Assembly: GCA_947034895.1 (NCBI GenBank)
Contig: OX344763.1
Coordinates: 20,677,001 to 20,741,000 of the forward strand
DNA length: 64,000 nt
Direction: 5' to 3'
Source: Rhytidiadelphus loreus
Taxonomy: Eukaryota; Streptophyta; Bryopsida; Hypnales; Hylocomiaceae
Shown here: positions 33,301 through 45,500 of the stretch, in pieces
How positions within the stretch are numbered: the first letter of the stretch is position 1
Layout: each line of letters starts with the position of its first letter
The notes under the pieces: generated by a model
Databases searched by the model: none
What the model saw: the letters and a program-made list of their open reading frames with translations, nothing else
Told to the model about the DNA's origin: nothing
Program-made: the position numbers and the translations under genes

Positions 33301-34421
33301 TCAGTATGTGCTATTGAATGCGTCAATTATGCAAGATTTGTACATGTAAGTTTTCATACGTGATCATACTGTAGGGATTCAATTCAATTATTATTTCACT
33401 AGAATGTTTTCAAATGAATAGGGCGCAGTAGTCGTTTAGCCACTATGAAGGTGTTGTAAGCACTGTAGTAGCATTACTATCATAATATAGTCACATAAAA
33501 GTCATGACTCAGTGACATTGTGGAAATAAACTACACTTTGACTTTCATTGGTTACGTCTAAGTCATATTTTTGTCATGAATTGAATTTGTGTCTTTTTAG
33601 GCACAAGAGCTTAGCATACCAGGTCAGTCTTTGCATTAGTACAATGGAGTATGGTAATGCTTCTTCATTCTCAGTTTGTATATGAGTGCAAGAAGTGGAA
33701 GGACGAGGCAGAGACAAATCCTTCTACCCCAGTACTAGCAGACTGGATACAAAACAGTGTCTGGGATTCAAACATGGATTTGAGCAATTCCGAGAATAGG
33801 GACCGCTTATTACTCAGTCGAAGGCCTTCGCAAAGAGCAACCCGGTATGCTCGGGTCACGTCTTTTAGCAACCACTTCCGAGTAGAAGATGATAATACCG
33901 CCCATTTGGTGAGCTATAATAGTGGTGTGGCTTCCTTGTTTGAATTGCCTGCACAAAGTATTGGTGGTTCAAGAGTGGACTATGTGGGTGTTTTGAAGGA
34001 CATCCTACAGTTAGACTACGGAACACTACAAACAAAAATCATTTTACTACGTTGTGAGTGGATGAAGCACGAGGACGGTAGAGGGAATCCCACATATGTT
34101 AGAGATGATGCAGGATTTCTAATGGTAAACTTCCGTCATAAACTGCCTCGCCTGGCAGAGCCTTTCATTTTCCCAAGCCAAGCCACTCAAGTATTTTTCT
34201 CTAATGTTGTAGAGAAACCGGGGTGGAAGGTTGTCTTAAGGAAGGAAGCGAGAGCAAAGAGGGAAGTAGTGGATACTACGGATGCCTTCATCAGCACCAC
34301 TGTAGAGAGTGCAAGACTCATTGCTCTAGAAAGGTGGCCTCTCCCATTGCAAACCGCTAGTTTAGTTAGAGCCATAGAACTAGATGCAGAAGAGAACTTG
34401 CTAGCACAACAGGAATACTAG
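30325..34421 (+). pseudogene. Tnp2-type CACTA transposase (TNPD), frameshift and nonsense
   Basis: Exons 30325-32111, 32447-33345, 33601-33622 and 33675-34421 join in phase. ATG at 30325. Domains in order: the transposon-associated Cys/His motif (HCPCTKCRGR...HLICNG), Tnp2 catalytic region (FPLIPRLQRLY, MVWHVEN, HPCDSKAW, then DPRNVHFVLSADG, HDFPGYGMVGGFSHQGYATC), the LPYWK/LLDVMHCEMN junction, a DUF4218-like block (MAEGYLKDECLGF) and a DUF4216-like block (QLDYGTLQTKIILLRCEW). Two breaks: loss of one base near 31427, just before the DPRN motif, and an in-frame TAA at 31716. This protein would cut the element ends. As it stands it cannot be made full length, so mobility would depend on another copy. 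Confidence 0.85.
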
Positions 34422-36137
34422 GAGGAATCACCTTACATGCAAGGGGGGTAAAATTTATGTATTACACTTGGATCATGTGCTAATTCAATGACCCGCAGTA
34501 TGTGGGAGCCATGCTTGGTGCCTGGTTCCGTAAAAAACACAATTTTATTGTGCGATGCTTCCTTTTACAACAAAGTACTTTAACAATACTAATGCAAGTC
34601 ATTTTTTAGTCGAAGGGGAGTAAGATGTAGTCATTCTTTAGTGTCAGATGAGTAGCCTCGTAGTGAACTCAGTCATTTTTTAGTCATGCTTTGTCAGTAC
34701 TAGGTAATAAAAACTGCTTGCTCGAATTTTACACTGTCAGTGACCAAAGCATCACTACAATACATGTGAATGGACAAAACCCAGTGCAATGCTCCATAAT
34801 GCAAATTGAATTGAAATTCCTTACTATAGTGGTACCTAATGCAATTGGAGTGTCACAACTTCCACTCAGAAGTGGTAGTCATCTATTCCAGAAAAAAATT
34901 CAGCAATAAAAAACATCAATCATGCACGCATGATTTTTTAGCATGCAACATTGCAAACCCAAGAAGAAGACCTAAATAAACCATAGAAGGAGGAAAAAAA
35001 TTGAACTTCAAAAAGACATGGAAGTGAACATTAAGACATGGTTCCTCGGTCTATAAAATGAAGAAATGCGTGGCAAAAATATAATATAAGATTAAGAACA
35101 CCTTCATTAGAAGAAGACAATTATATGAAGAAGAAGGAAATTCATAAAGGAAATAATTAAAGACTGGGGAAAAAAAATACAAGGTAGAGCATTGAAAATG
35201 AAGTAATGCAATATTGAAAATTTATTTCAGGAAAAAAAAAAGCTATTAGAAAGAAAAAAGTACACTAAACATAAAAGAAATTTATAAAGGAACCCCCCAA
35301 AAAAAATTGTAAAATAAACTTGAAACCATAAAGAAGGATTCTTGAAAATCAAGGAAGGTAAAAAAATAAAAATAAAATTGAAACAAACAACAAAGAAATA
35401 AGAGAATAAAAATAGGCAAATATAATTAACTAAACACAAAGCAAATTCACAAAGGAAACAATGAAAAAAAATGGAACTATAAGTAAAGAGTCCTACCTAA
35501 GGATCAAGTAATGTAACTTGAAAAAAGAATTTTAAAGAAATTAAAAATAAATTAGAAAAAGAGTGTTACGTACATAAACAAACGGAAGATTAACCTCAGG
35601 AAATTATTCCCCACAAAATTAACATTAAAATATGAGTGAAAATAATGTAAATCTAACTATGAATATGGAATCTCGAGAATCAAGTAATTTAATTTTAAAA
35701 AATAATTTAAGGCTAAAACGTAAATTGCATTTGCTTACCGCCATGCAAGAAGTAAAAGAATAACACAATGACACGTAAGCCTTCTTTATGCTATCTTTAC
35801 AAGGAACACATTACATTCCTCATTGCAGTCATTTTTTTAGTAACGTTTCAGTCACAAGAAGCCAGTTTGTAGTCACCTTAGTGTTAAAGTAGTCATTACA
35901 AGTCGCCAACATTAGAAATTGCTCAGGCAACGTCACCCCGTCCACGGTAAACAGAACAGAATATTGCGGATGAAAGTAGGAACTCGTACAACCCTCGTTC
36001 CGTAGTCACGCTGGCGACTACAAAATGACTATGAACTTGAACCCAATCTGGTCACGGTGCAATTATAGAGGTATAGTCATTGTTCAGTCATTACAGACAA
36101 ATAGTCACGGGGTTGCAGTCACGATAAGGGCTATTTT
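34422..36137. repeat. Right subterminal region of the CACTA element
   Basis: AGTCATTTTTTAGTC-type repeats occur at 34590-34690 and again at 35820-36120 (AGTCACC, AGTCACGG, GACTACAAAATGACT). Between them, 34900-35720 is a strongly A-rich stretch without genes. Confidence 0.65.
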
Positions 36138-36149
36138 CTTGTAGTAATG

Positions 36150-38741
36150 TTGCAACGTAAAGTCCGCCCCACGTTTTCCAGATGCTTGAAGCCACTTGTT
36201 GTGAATTGTTTCAGACAGATTGCAAGTTGGAATATCATCCAACTCTTCTTCCGAAAATTCCTGTAAGAATGAAAACATGTCCTTCCAAGAATAAGGCCAA
36301 AATCATGGTTCAACTCTTATTAATGTCGGTAAGTACAATTAATGGACAGACTCATCTTTAAAATTGATCACTACAGATTCTTGTCTCAAATGTGCCCTCA
36401 GTACTCATGAAATTGTACAGACCACTTAAAGAACAACTATATCCAACACTTTGAATATTTATAGTTTAATCATACCATGGAATATAATAATGGTAAGCAT
36501 GCAAAATTACTTACTCTACCAAGTTATATGTAGTTAACTCATAGTCAAATAAATGCTCATAGAGAAAAAGAATTTGAGACTTACCGTTTCCATGAAGCCA
36601 CCCCACTGACGGTATCTAAAGTGCCAAAACGCTAACTAGAGTTCAAGTTCTCTTAAAGACTCCTCTGTTGCTGCCCCAGAGGAATACCACCATGCCTTGA
36701 TTTGTAAGTACCTACTCTCTGCTTCGTCCAAGGTCTTCGTTGCTTTATAGTCTCGACAAAGTTTGACATGTTGGTTCTGTAAATCTCTCTTAATAAGTAT
36801 TTCTATGTGTTGCTTCATTGAAGTTGCCCAATGAAATAGGCATGTGCGTTCTCGGTCAATCATCTTTACGGACGGATCACCTGAGCCGTAAACGATTCGA
36901 ACAGCATTCCAGTTGGCTTGAGCACTGTCCTCCATAAAGCCTTTGAAGTTTGGATTGGGTAAGCCGTTCTTCTCCATAACTCTATTTAGACACCTTCACA
37001 TAATGACTTGTCCTTCAATATCTTCGCATTGCATATCGCAAACTGCAATAGTCATAACTTTACAGTAACTAGAATCGTATACATGGCAGGCAATAGTGGT
37101 CCACCCCTTCACACGTCTCACATGGTCGAACATCAACCAACTATTTTCAAGATCAAGGCCCACTTGCATTTGGCGTATAAGATCAACACCACTTCCCAGG
37201 CCATCAACAAGCATTTTAAACAGATACACTTTTTCTTGACCTTGGCCAAGAAATACACTGTCGTGAATGTATTCAATCTTTTCTTGCTTCTTCATAGCAA
37301 GTATGCGATTGATCTCTCCGACTCCTATGCTAGTGTTACGAAAGGAGGAAATAATATTTCTAACATTTGGGGAACTGAGAACCTGAAACTTGTCCATAAC
37401 AGCATCAAGGGCCTTCCCTCGAAGCATTACTTTAGGACCCTGTCCTTCGTGTACAAGAAATGTGTCTAAAAACTCCTTGCTAGCGGCCAATGCAATAGCT
37501 GATGTTTTTGCTGTAGGGGTCTTTGCAACCTCTTGAGCAAGAAGTCCAGATATGGTGTCTATGGAATCCCTACACAAACCATCTGCGACTGGATGACAAT
37601 GACTGCCTAGATGAATGCAAGCCCTTGTCATGTCAATTGAACCTGTAACATAGTAAATTCTGCCATCACAGAAATTTATACAAGAAGGAGGATTCTTGCA
37701 TATTTTACAAACCAAGATAGAGTCTTTTGGGGGAACTGAGCCCACAAGAAAGGGAGAGTTTGTGTTACCCGACCACTCAGTTTCATTTCTCTTGGAGCAT
37801 CGCTTCAAGTAATCACATGCAACGTTAGTGCATGCCAAGTGTCCAACACAAGATGACTTCCTGAACTTTAGACCTAGATCATTGTAAATATTAGAAGTCA
37901 TGGTGTGGCACCATACATGTCCATCATAGTGTTTATCCATACCAATCATGCTCCTAGAAGAATTAGAAGATGATACTGACCGACATGGTGGCAACTCGAA
38001 GATTACATCACCATCAAAAGTAGTTGGAAGAAATTGGACTTTCTGGAAGTTTATATTCTCAAAATCAAGAGATGCAATCTCGTTTCTTGATCCACAAATA
38101 GCCCCGAACCTCCTCAAGCATTGCATCACACTAGGATATTCCCGACTAGTAGGGTAAAGGGGAGGGCGGGATAAAATTGAACTACCTGCACTATAATCCT
38201 GTGCATCACTAGATTGTGTTGCAACCAACTTCTTAGAAGCATGTGCAATGTCTGATGTAGAAGGACAACGACAAACATCTAATGGCTCGTCCTTTGAATC
38301 ACTTGACAAGTCAACTATTGGACTTAGAATCTCTCATTTTGCCAAATTGACACCAAGACAACCCTTACCATGAACTACTTTAATGGGACTTCCTTTTTCA
38401 ACTTTCACAGCTCGAAGAAATGGCACTTGTGCCGTAGATGCATCTGATTGGGGGGTAAAGACCTCTATGGAAGCACGAAATACATTAGAAGACCATCCGA
38501 ACGCTCTATAAAACCCCGTAGGCAAGTTCCAAAAATCCCCGTGCTCGCTACTAGTCTTAGACATAAGAATGGATTGAAGTAGAACTCCTGCCTTAGAGTG
38601 AATTTCTTGTTCAACGTAGATGGAAGACTCAATGAAACCATAACGGATGTGAAGCATGTGACATGGAACTTGAGCTACAGCAGCATCATTTAAGTGAAGG
38701 AGTAAAGGAACTTCGTGACCATCAGCCCTAATTAAAGCCAT
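36150..38741 (-). pseudogene. MULE-like transposase, copy A, interrupted by the CACTA element
   Basis: Starts at ATG 38741. It is homologous along its length to copy B (57710-61823): CHMLHIRYGFIESSIYVE, the CKICKNPPSCINFCDGRIYY zinc-knuckle-like block, HLGSHCHPV, ANWNAVRIVYGSG, SWWYSSGAA, WHFRYRQWGGF. An intron (36261-36584) has good GT-AG signals and matches one in copy B. Breaks: TGA 38334, TGA 36996 (Trp in copy B) and TAG at about 36636 (Trp in copy B). Near 36165 the frame seems to have lost one base, and at 36149/36150 coding sequence ends abruptly at the CACTA terminus. The C-terminal third, with the SWIM zinc finger seen in copy B, is absent from the window. MULE assignment rests mainly on that SWIM motif and the F.GFM.DSA.ANWNA DDE-like block. 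Confidence 0.7.
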
Positions 38742-39502
38742 TCTAAAGGAAAGAAAAGAATGAATCTTTCAAAGACAGAGCATTTCAATAGCATTGTTGA
38801 TTCAGAAGAAACGGACTCTACAAATATATAACGGAGTTTTGGCGTTGTACATATTTCTCATTTGATGAGTAAATTTGAAAAAAATCAGTGGTTCATCTAG
38901 AACAATTAACCACATTAGTACATTCATTGATTTCAATATATGAAAATCAGAAACTAAAGAAGTACAAGTACAATTTTTTATTTTCTAAAGAATATATCTT
39001 TGTAGGGATCTATAAGGATATTATCGTTATGTCTGCTTCATGGAACGCAAAGGAACAACACGTTCAGAAATTCAAATTATAAATTGTAATTTAAACATGT
39101 ACATTATACGGTTAACAATTTGAAAATCATTAACAATCTTGAAGATATAGTTGTACCTCACAAAGATATTACATTATCATAGAACCAAGCGCATAGGATA
39201 TGTGGCTGTAGATACGATCCATTATGACACATCAATAGAAAAAACTAGTATTATCCATGACAAGGACAACAACAATGTTAGGTATCCCGTTAATAATGAG
39301 GACTTCAAGGACACGTGTCACACTTTGAACATTTTTAAATTTAGTAAATGTATACATTCACTACAGTATAAAATGAAGTATTGCTTATTCCTCATGTCTC
39401 TTACTTTGTGATGTGGCGGATGCCTTTCCTATCTATAGTGATATTCATTTAATCGAATAGGATAGAAATGCGTAGATTATAATAGTTCATATAGAGACAT
39501 AG
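38742..39502. other. Divergent intergenic region, MULE-like copy A
   Basis: AT-rich spacer between the transposase start and the plus-strand gene at 39503. Its counterpart in copy B is 61824-62581, of almost the same length. Confidence 0.45.
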
Positions 39503-39800
39503 ATGCCACCAACTGCAGAAATATGTCAAATTGATTTTCAAAGTGTAAAAGCAAGAAAGCGGAGGAAGAGTATATTTACTTTCAGTACATCTAGAGAATT
39601 GAAAAGGTCTAGAATGAATCGAAAGAGACTTGTCCGAAAAGCCACATCAAATAGTGATGCAGAAATAGAAGATGTGGATTGGTGGAAGGGTAGATTAGAT
39701 CCAAGTATATGCAAGAGTCATATACAATGTGATTCCGATGATCATGATACTCAAATTATGTTGAGAGATGCTCTAGTTTCAAGAGCAAAGCCTCGTGAAT
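39503..39800 (+). CDS. Divergent MULE partner gene, copy A, first exon
   Basis: ATG 39503, about 99 codons, ending at a GTAAGA donor after codon GAATTG. It shares RKSIFTFSTSRELKRSRMNR with the gene at 62582 (RRSLYFSTFRELRRSRMTRR), placed at the same distance and orientation from the MULE transposase. The product is very basic in its centre and acidic after. Role unknown; DNA binding or regulation is a guess. The second exon present in copy B is not found here: beyond about 39880 the sequence changes character. It could also splice to an exon of the downstream ParB/methyltransferase locus, since phases allow it. Confidence 0.5.
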
Positions 39801-40109
39801 TGGTAAGATTGAGTCATTAATGTATTTGAAGTGATGTATATATGATTTCGTAATTTATGACAAAAACTAATTACCATATCTATGGGGACGAAAAAGAGGT
39901 GTAGGAAGTCAAAGACCTCACCCTGGATAGGCATTTCCGGATCATCGGTTTGGGGCCACGGTAATACAGTCAACTATTCCCAGTGAACCCTAAATCCTCT
40001 GGTACTATCCTTGTCCCCGCCAAACACATTGCTTTCGACGTCTTCAGCCTTCCGCCTTACTCACTGCTGGCTCGTTCAGATCTATGTAAGGGCCAAAACT
40101 TTGGTGGCA
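39801..40109. other. Junction region upstream of the ParB/methyltransferase locus
   Basis: After the donor at 39800 the sequence is AT-rich to about 39880 and then more GC-rich. AACCCTAAATCC near 39987 resembles a telobox, an element common in plant promoters. I see no exon of copy A's partner gene here. Confidence 0.35.
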
Positions 40110-40190
40110 ATGGAGACCAGGAGAGGGAAGGAGCTGGCCCGGCAAGAACTAAAAGATTCGGCGGCAAATCACCCCGCGGAAACAAACTTG
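40110..40190 (+). CDS. Candidate first exon of the ParB/methyltransferase gene
   Basis: ATG 40110 opens 27 codons (METRRGKELARQELKD...) ending in phase 0 at a good GTAAGC donor. The exon at 42577 begins in phase 0 after a strong polypyrimidine acceptor, so the two could be joined over a 2.4-kb intron. No homology evidence. Confidence 0.3.
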
Positions 40191-40346
40191 GTAAGCATCA
40201 TCTTGGTCAGCCGCTCGTCTTGACGCTACTCATTTTGCAACCAAAAAATGTAATTTGCCACCCTTCACCCGGTGGGGATCCAGCGATGAGGGATACCGCG
40301 GCAACAAAATCCGGTGAGGAACTCAGCAAGGAAGTTCCGGGATTGT

Positions 40347-42282
40347 TCTCTCGGTAGCGAGAGATGTGATTTTATATTTCTCTGTCGCGGTAGGCTTCGA
40401 TTGCGGCAGGCTCCAATATAAGGCACTAATTCACTCAATTGTGTACTCAAATATGCGCAGGGTCCAATGATTCAAGTGCACTGGAGGGAGGAACAACACG
40501 GGAGCATGGATAGGAAGACAAAGCAACAACTGCATCACCGGAGGAAATTGAGGTACAACTGATTCTCTTGTCCATCATGTTCGAGCGGGATTCCTTGATG
40601 ACTGGAGCCCTGATGTGGGCAATCCGTGACGCGCAATTGTGGAGCTTCCTTACGATTTCGTTTTAGGGTTCCTCGTTGTTGTCTCAAAGATCGGGCTTAT
40701 ATGATCACCTCTCGGTGACGAGACATGGTTAGCAGGCCATGTGTCACGGGGATGTTGATACAAAATTTCTATAGAGGGTATTTGATAGGCTGCATTGGAC
40801 TTATCGGGAATCCCATTATCTCATTATCCAGTCTTCCCATAATTAATGCGATATGATATGAAGCTAAAGTCTTGCTAAAAATTCGTTGTGCCGATCGCTC
40901 CTCAAAATTGTGTATTACTGTGATTCCCTAATCTAACCAGTTAGTATCTGGTTCATTTCCAAAGTTTACTTGAGATATCATAGGGAATTAGTATTTGATC
41001 CCTAGTGCAGATGAGAGCTCCAAGTGCGCAACTTGATCATTGCAGGAAGATCCTGGAGCCGGGATAAGCTTTTCAAAATCATTTATCCCTAAGTCTGGTA
41101 TCCTGATTTCCAAACTGATTGAACCCGATACTTGATTTGCACATAGCTTGCATAACTTGAGTCTAATACAATCGGAGAAGTTGCAAGCGTGGTCATCCAC
41201 CGAACTTGTCTTGCTGCGGAGAGAGGTGTCGATGTCTTCATGAGTCAGAAAACCATACTCAAGCTTCAACCGTAATTTTCTTTATAACAATTTCATGGTA
41301 GTATCGGTCGGCCACGAACCCTTGAAATCAACAAAACGAAATACAGTCATAAAAGAATATGATGCAAGAGAGACCTTCTTCCATGTCTCACTCGCTGCCG
41401 AGAGCCTTGATGGTGGCCTCGAGAGTTGCAAAAATGTCATCAAAATGAAAAAAACGACAATAGTCTCAATCGCTGATTAGTGATATGAACACAAAGATTT
41501 TCACGTAGCCAAACTAATAGAAGTCTAATGCAATTAGAGAAGTTGCAAGGGGGGCCACCTACCGATCATGTCTCGCTGCCGAGTGCGGTTCTGAAGTCCC
41601 CATTTGTCGGAAAGCCCTGTCTGAAGGTTCTGAGACTGAATTTATATCGAGTCCGGGTTCTCGACATCTGGTTCTGAGACCTGTGTACTCCTACGAGATC
41701 TCATCCTCTGGAATGATCTCTCGCCATCGAGAGATACCTAATCACTCGCTAGTCTTGGAAGACAAACCCTTAATGTCGCTGAATCCTTCGGATGTGACGG
41801 GAATCTGGACAGAGGCCTCTATTCCCAAGTCAGTAAATAGAATGGCACCGGATTATCGTATTTTGGAATAGATACATACATTCAATTTTTGAGAGAGTAC
41901 TCATGATGATACGGTCCTTATCAAACCACTCGTACCTAAAATTGCAAGTATAGGTCGGCCATAAATATCTCTCGGCACCGAGATGTATGTATCCTGCATA
42001 TCGGAGTGCAGAAAAGTATAGCATATCGTAGGAAGTCATCATCCAATGACATCTGAACAAAATTTGAGTTATACGAAACTATCTAGTGATTCCAATAGCA
42101 CACCGGAAGAGATTATCTCTCGCCAGCGAGACTAGATTATTGGTACAAAGCTCTTGCATCCTTGATTGATGAATTATCAATAAATTGTAGGTTTATCGTG
42201 AACTTAATGGTAATGTGTTTTATTTATAAATCCAATTTTCATTCAACTGGACCCTTGTCTAGAGGGCCTCTTGCTACCAAGA
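40347..42282. repeat. Cluster of eight short palindromes, TCTCG-N4-CGAGA type
   Basis: Perfect inverted repeats with a constant 4-nt spacer at 40347-40364 (7-bp arms), 40710-40723, 41391-41402 (4-bp arms), 41572-41583 (4-bp), 41716-41735 (8-bp), 41970-41983, 42118-42131 and 42269-42282. The last has TCTTG-CTAC-CAAGA, changed symmetrically in both arms. Spacers are GTAG, GTGA, CTGC, CTGC, CCAT, GCAC, CCAG and CTAC. A degenerate ninth lies near 41210. Otherwise the 40191-42576 stretch shows no gene, though a short possible exon lies near 40460-40550. Confidence 0.85.
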
Positions 42283-42576
42283 TAGACTGGATAGAGAGGT
42301 GAACTTAGAATTTATTTTTTTTAATACAAAAAATCATAAGAGTTCATATGGAGGCAATGCAATATTAATGAGATTTTTCGGCGTTGGGACATGTTATCTC
42401 TTGCTATTGCTTTTAGTAATTTTTAGTTTGGTGTTCTATCTTCAAGTATCACTTAGTAATGGATGTTGTTGTGTCAAAATATGTATGAGTTTCGGGAAAG
42501 TAATGAGTGATATTTTGTCTTCTCGTTTATTTTGATTAAATCAATGGTGTCTAATTATGTTTTTTCTGCCCTGTAG

Positions 42577-45500
42577 AATACTACACGCCAGGTTGAAGAC
42601 AATGTCCCATCTTTGGTAATGGATATCAATGACAAAATGATCAATAATCAACCTTCTATCATTGAAGAAGACAACATTGTTCAGGGCAGGGACGGTGGGG
42701 ACAGAGATGAGAAAGATGGGGAAGATGCCATTCGTAAGAAACAAAAACTAGATTTTGTGACTACAATTTCTAGTTTGAAACTAAAGCCTCACCATCTCTC
42801 GCGGCAGAAAATTCCATTGTGTCGTTTTGTTCCAATGCCTCTGGTAAGGCCCACGTTAGGATGTGATATTACCAAACTTGAGCAGGACTTTGCCCAAGGT
42901 TACGAGAAAGGAGCTCGGGTGTTCTATGTCTCCACTTCCGATGGTGACGGAAATTTGGGATTGTTTTCGGCTGCGGAGAAGGCTCAATGGGGCTCTATGT
43001 GGAACACTTTGAACGATGAATTTAACATGTATTTGAGAAACATACCTGAGCTGCAGCACTTGGTGGATGCTAAATTTTTTGTTTGCAATGGGAATCACCG
43101 ATGTATAGCGTGGATGAGACATATTAATCGTCTTTATTCTACAAATTTGAAGTGGCATATTTTGGTTGATTCAATCATTTTGGATACCAGAGGTCGAGTA
43201 GGTGCAGCGATGCAAGTTATGCACGACATAAACAAGTAAGATTCCTCCTTCTCATTTCATTATGAAGATTTTTTTTTCCGTTAATTCAATGAACTCTAAT
43301 TTTTTGGCCTACCCTCTATATAGGCACATGGAGCACTTGCACATCAAGACAAACCTAGTCCATACTCTACACCGTTGTCGCATTGTAAATGCGTACATAG
43401 TGTGAAAATGCATAGTAATACATTATTTCCATAGATTTGGTTTTAATAATATAAAAATAAAGATGACATCATCTTTGGTAGCTTCAAGATGACGCCTTCT
43501 CACGATGACATAAGCCATCTATATAAGAATAGGTTACCATCTTAGAATGCTACCAAACTTGAAGTAGTTTTCTTTATTGTATGTTATAGATTTCAGTATG
43601 TCGAATTGGAGGGTTTTTCTAAGTCTCAGGATGAGGAGCCTCTACCAGAATTGGAGTTTGAGTTTTCGTTATCTCAACTACCGACTCAACCTCTTCAGCC
43701 GCTAGGTCTTTCATTATCGCACGAGCGTCCTCAAGATGAATCTGGGCCTTCTCGACCGCCAAAGCAACCCCGCGTGGAGCAGCGATGGCACGGGAACCTA
43801 CAGCATGGAGCTCGAGCACTAGTGATCCTGTTGCAGGTTGGATGTGTTGAACCTGGTACCCAAGAAGTGACATTTGAAGGGAGTTTTGAAGGTCCTAACG
43901 ACGATCAATACTATTGTATGGTCAGGCCTATTAAAGGGAGTCGCGGTCACCAACGATGGTTAGAGGGGCCGATCAATCCCTTGACAAAGGCGGATCGTGT
44001 TGAGTTTGTTGCTACTACCATCAAGCGAATTCTCAAGTTCTTGAAGATGGAGTGAAGTTTCTTTGAAGACTTTAGTTTTTTTTACCTTTGAGAAGACATT
44101 TATTTTATATTAGTTGTTTGTAGATTCCATTTTGGGTGTTGAAAATAGAGAAAGAAAAGATAAAAAGGAATTAATGAAATAGTTTTCCTTCTAGGTGAAT
44201 TTGAAGTGAATTTTCTTTCTAAGATAAAGATAAAGAGATAGTTGTGGAGTCAAATAAGGGCTCAATTATTGATGTGAGAGCTTTGAGAGTGAGTTAGGGG
44301 CTGACCTAACTTATTTGTGTGGTTAAAGTAGAGATAAGGTGGAGGAAAAGGGGAACACTATTCATCTTCTCTCCCGTTGTGAGTTTAGGAGGGCCCAAAT
44401 GTTTGAAGGTCCATTGTGTTGTGAGTTTGAAGGATTTTGAAATGAAATTTGAAGGTGTTGTGTATCATGGTGTGTAGTTTTCAAATTGATCTCATTTGCT
44501 TGATTTGGAGTTGTGAAGCAAAAGTTGTGCTAGTTTGAGTGGAGGGAGGTTTGTTGCCTTTAAAATTAAGAGGCAGAGACTTCGACCGACCATAAAAGAC
44601 GGACAGGTTCTTGTTTTGCCATGAAATTTGGAGGGAGTGTAGTAAATTGTGTTAACTTTTCATGAAGCTATCATTCGTTCTGTTTGAAGTTTGTATGAGA
44701 AAGTTGTGAGTGTGGAAGCGAAGGAAAGTCTGCTGACTTTCCCTTCTCAAGGCCGAAACTTTGAATGGCCATAGAAGTTGGACAGAGTTTTAGAATTGTA
44801 TGAAATTTGGAGGAGAAGTAGATGATTGTTTTAGCTTTCCGAAAAGCTATCATTTAGTTCATTTGGAGTTGTAAATCAACATAAACACTCGTTCAAAGCT
44901 CAGCTTGGGAATTGGAGTTGGAGTTGAAGTTGAAGGAGTTTTGAAGACTTGTGTGTTTGTGTGTTTGTGTGTGTGTGGCTTGTGGCTTTGTAAATTTCAT
45001 TTTATTGTTGCGGGCAGTTTGGTTCACACCAATACTAGCCTCATTTGGTGTTGTGGATGCGACGAAGTGGGGTTAATTGCCCACATAGTCGAGACTTTTA
45101 TGTTGTTCCCACTGGTGAGGCAAATTTGTTGGTCACCGTGGGTTTGAAATTTAGAATCCAATCCCTCGGACGACTCAGCTCGTGGTCTGGCCGTCCCGTT
45201 TTACACGTCCGAAGCCCGTGGTTTCTTATCACCCTACCTTAACCTTTGGCCTATTTAGAAACACAACAGGATAGGACAACAAGTAGCAGTTTGAAGATTT
45301 GAAGACTCGAAGATTTGAAGATTCAACAAGTTACGATTTATTTCATTCCCGAGCCATTTCTAGTCGCAGCCAGAATCCTCGTGATTTCCCGAGGCAAACT
45401 CTCTCTACACGACACCGTGTTAAGAAGTACAGATCCATGCCCATTGACAAGTTCAATGAACTTCTAAGTGTTGAGGATATGAAAGCATGCTCGCAAAACA

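Larger units (their letters stand above)
26342..36149. mobile_element. CACTA (En/Spm) transposon
   Basis: Contains a TNPA-like gene (minus) and a Tnp2-type transposase (plus), transcribed divergently. Dispersed AGTCAT/AGTCAC/GTGACT words are concentrated at about 26600-26760, 28690-28760, 30050-30200, 32170-32240, 33430-33520, 34590-34690 and 35820-36120, as expected for subterminal transposase-binding repeats. The right end reads CTATTTTCTTGTAGTAATG on plus, i.e. a CACTACTACAAGAAAATAG-like terminus with its third base changed. A matching left terminus was not found, so the left limit is only the last TNPA codon. It lies inside the MULE-like gene that resumes at 36150. Confidence 0.7.
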
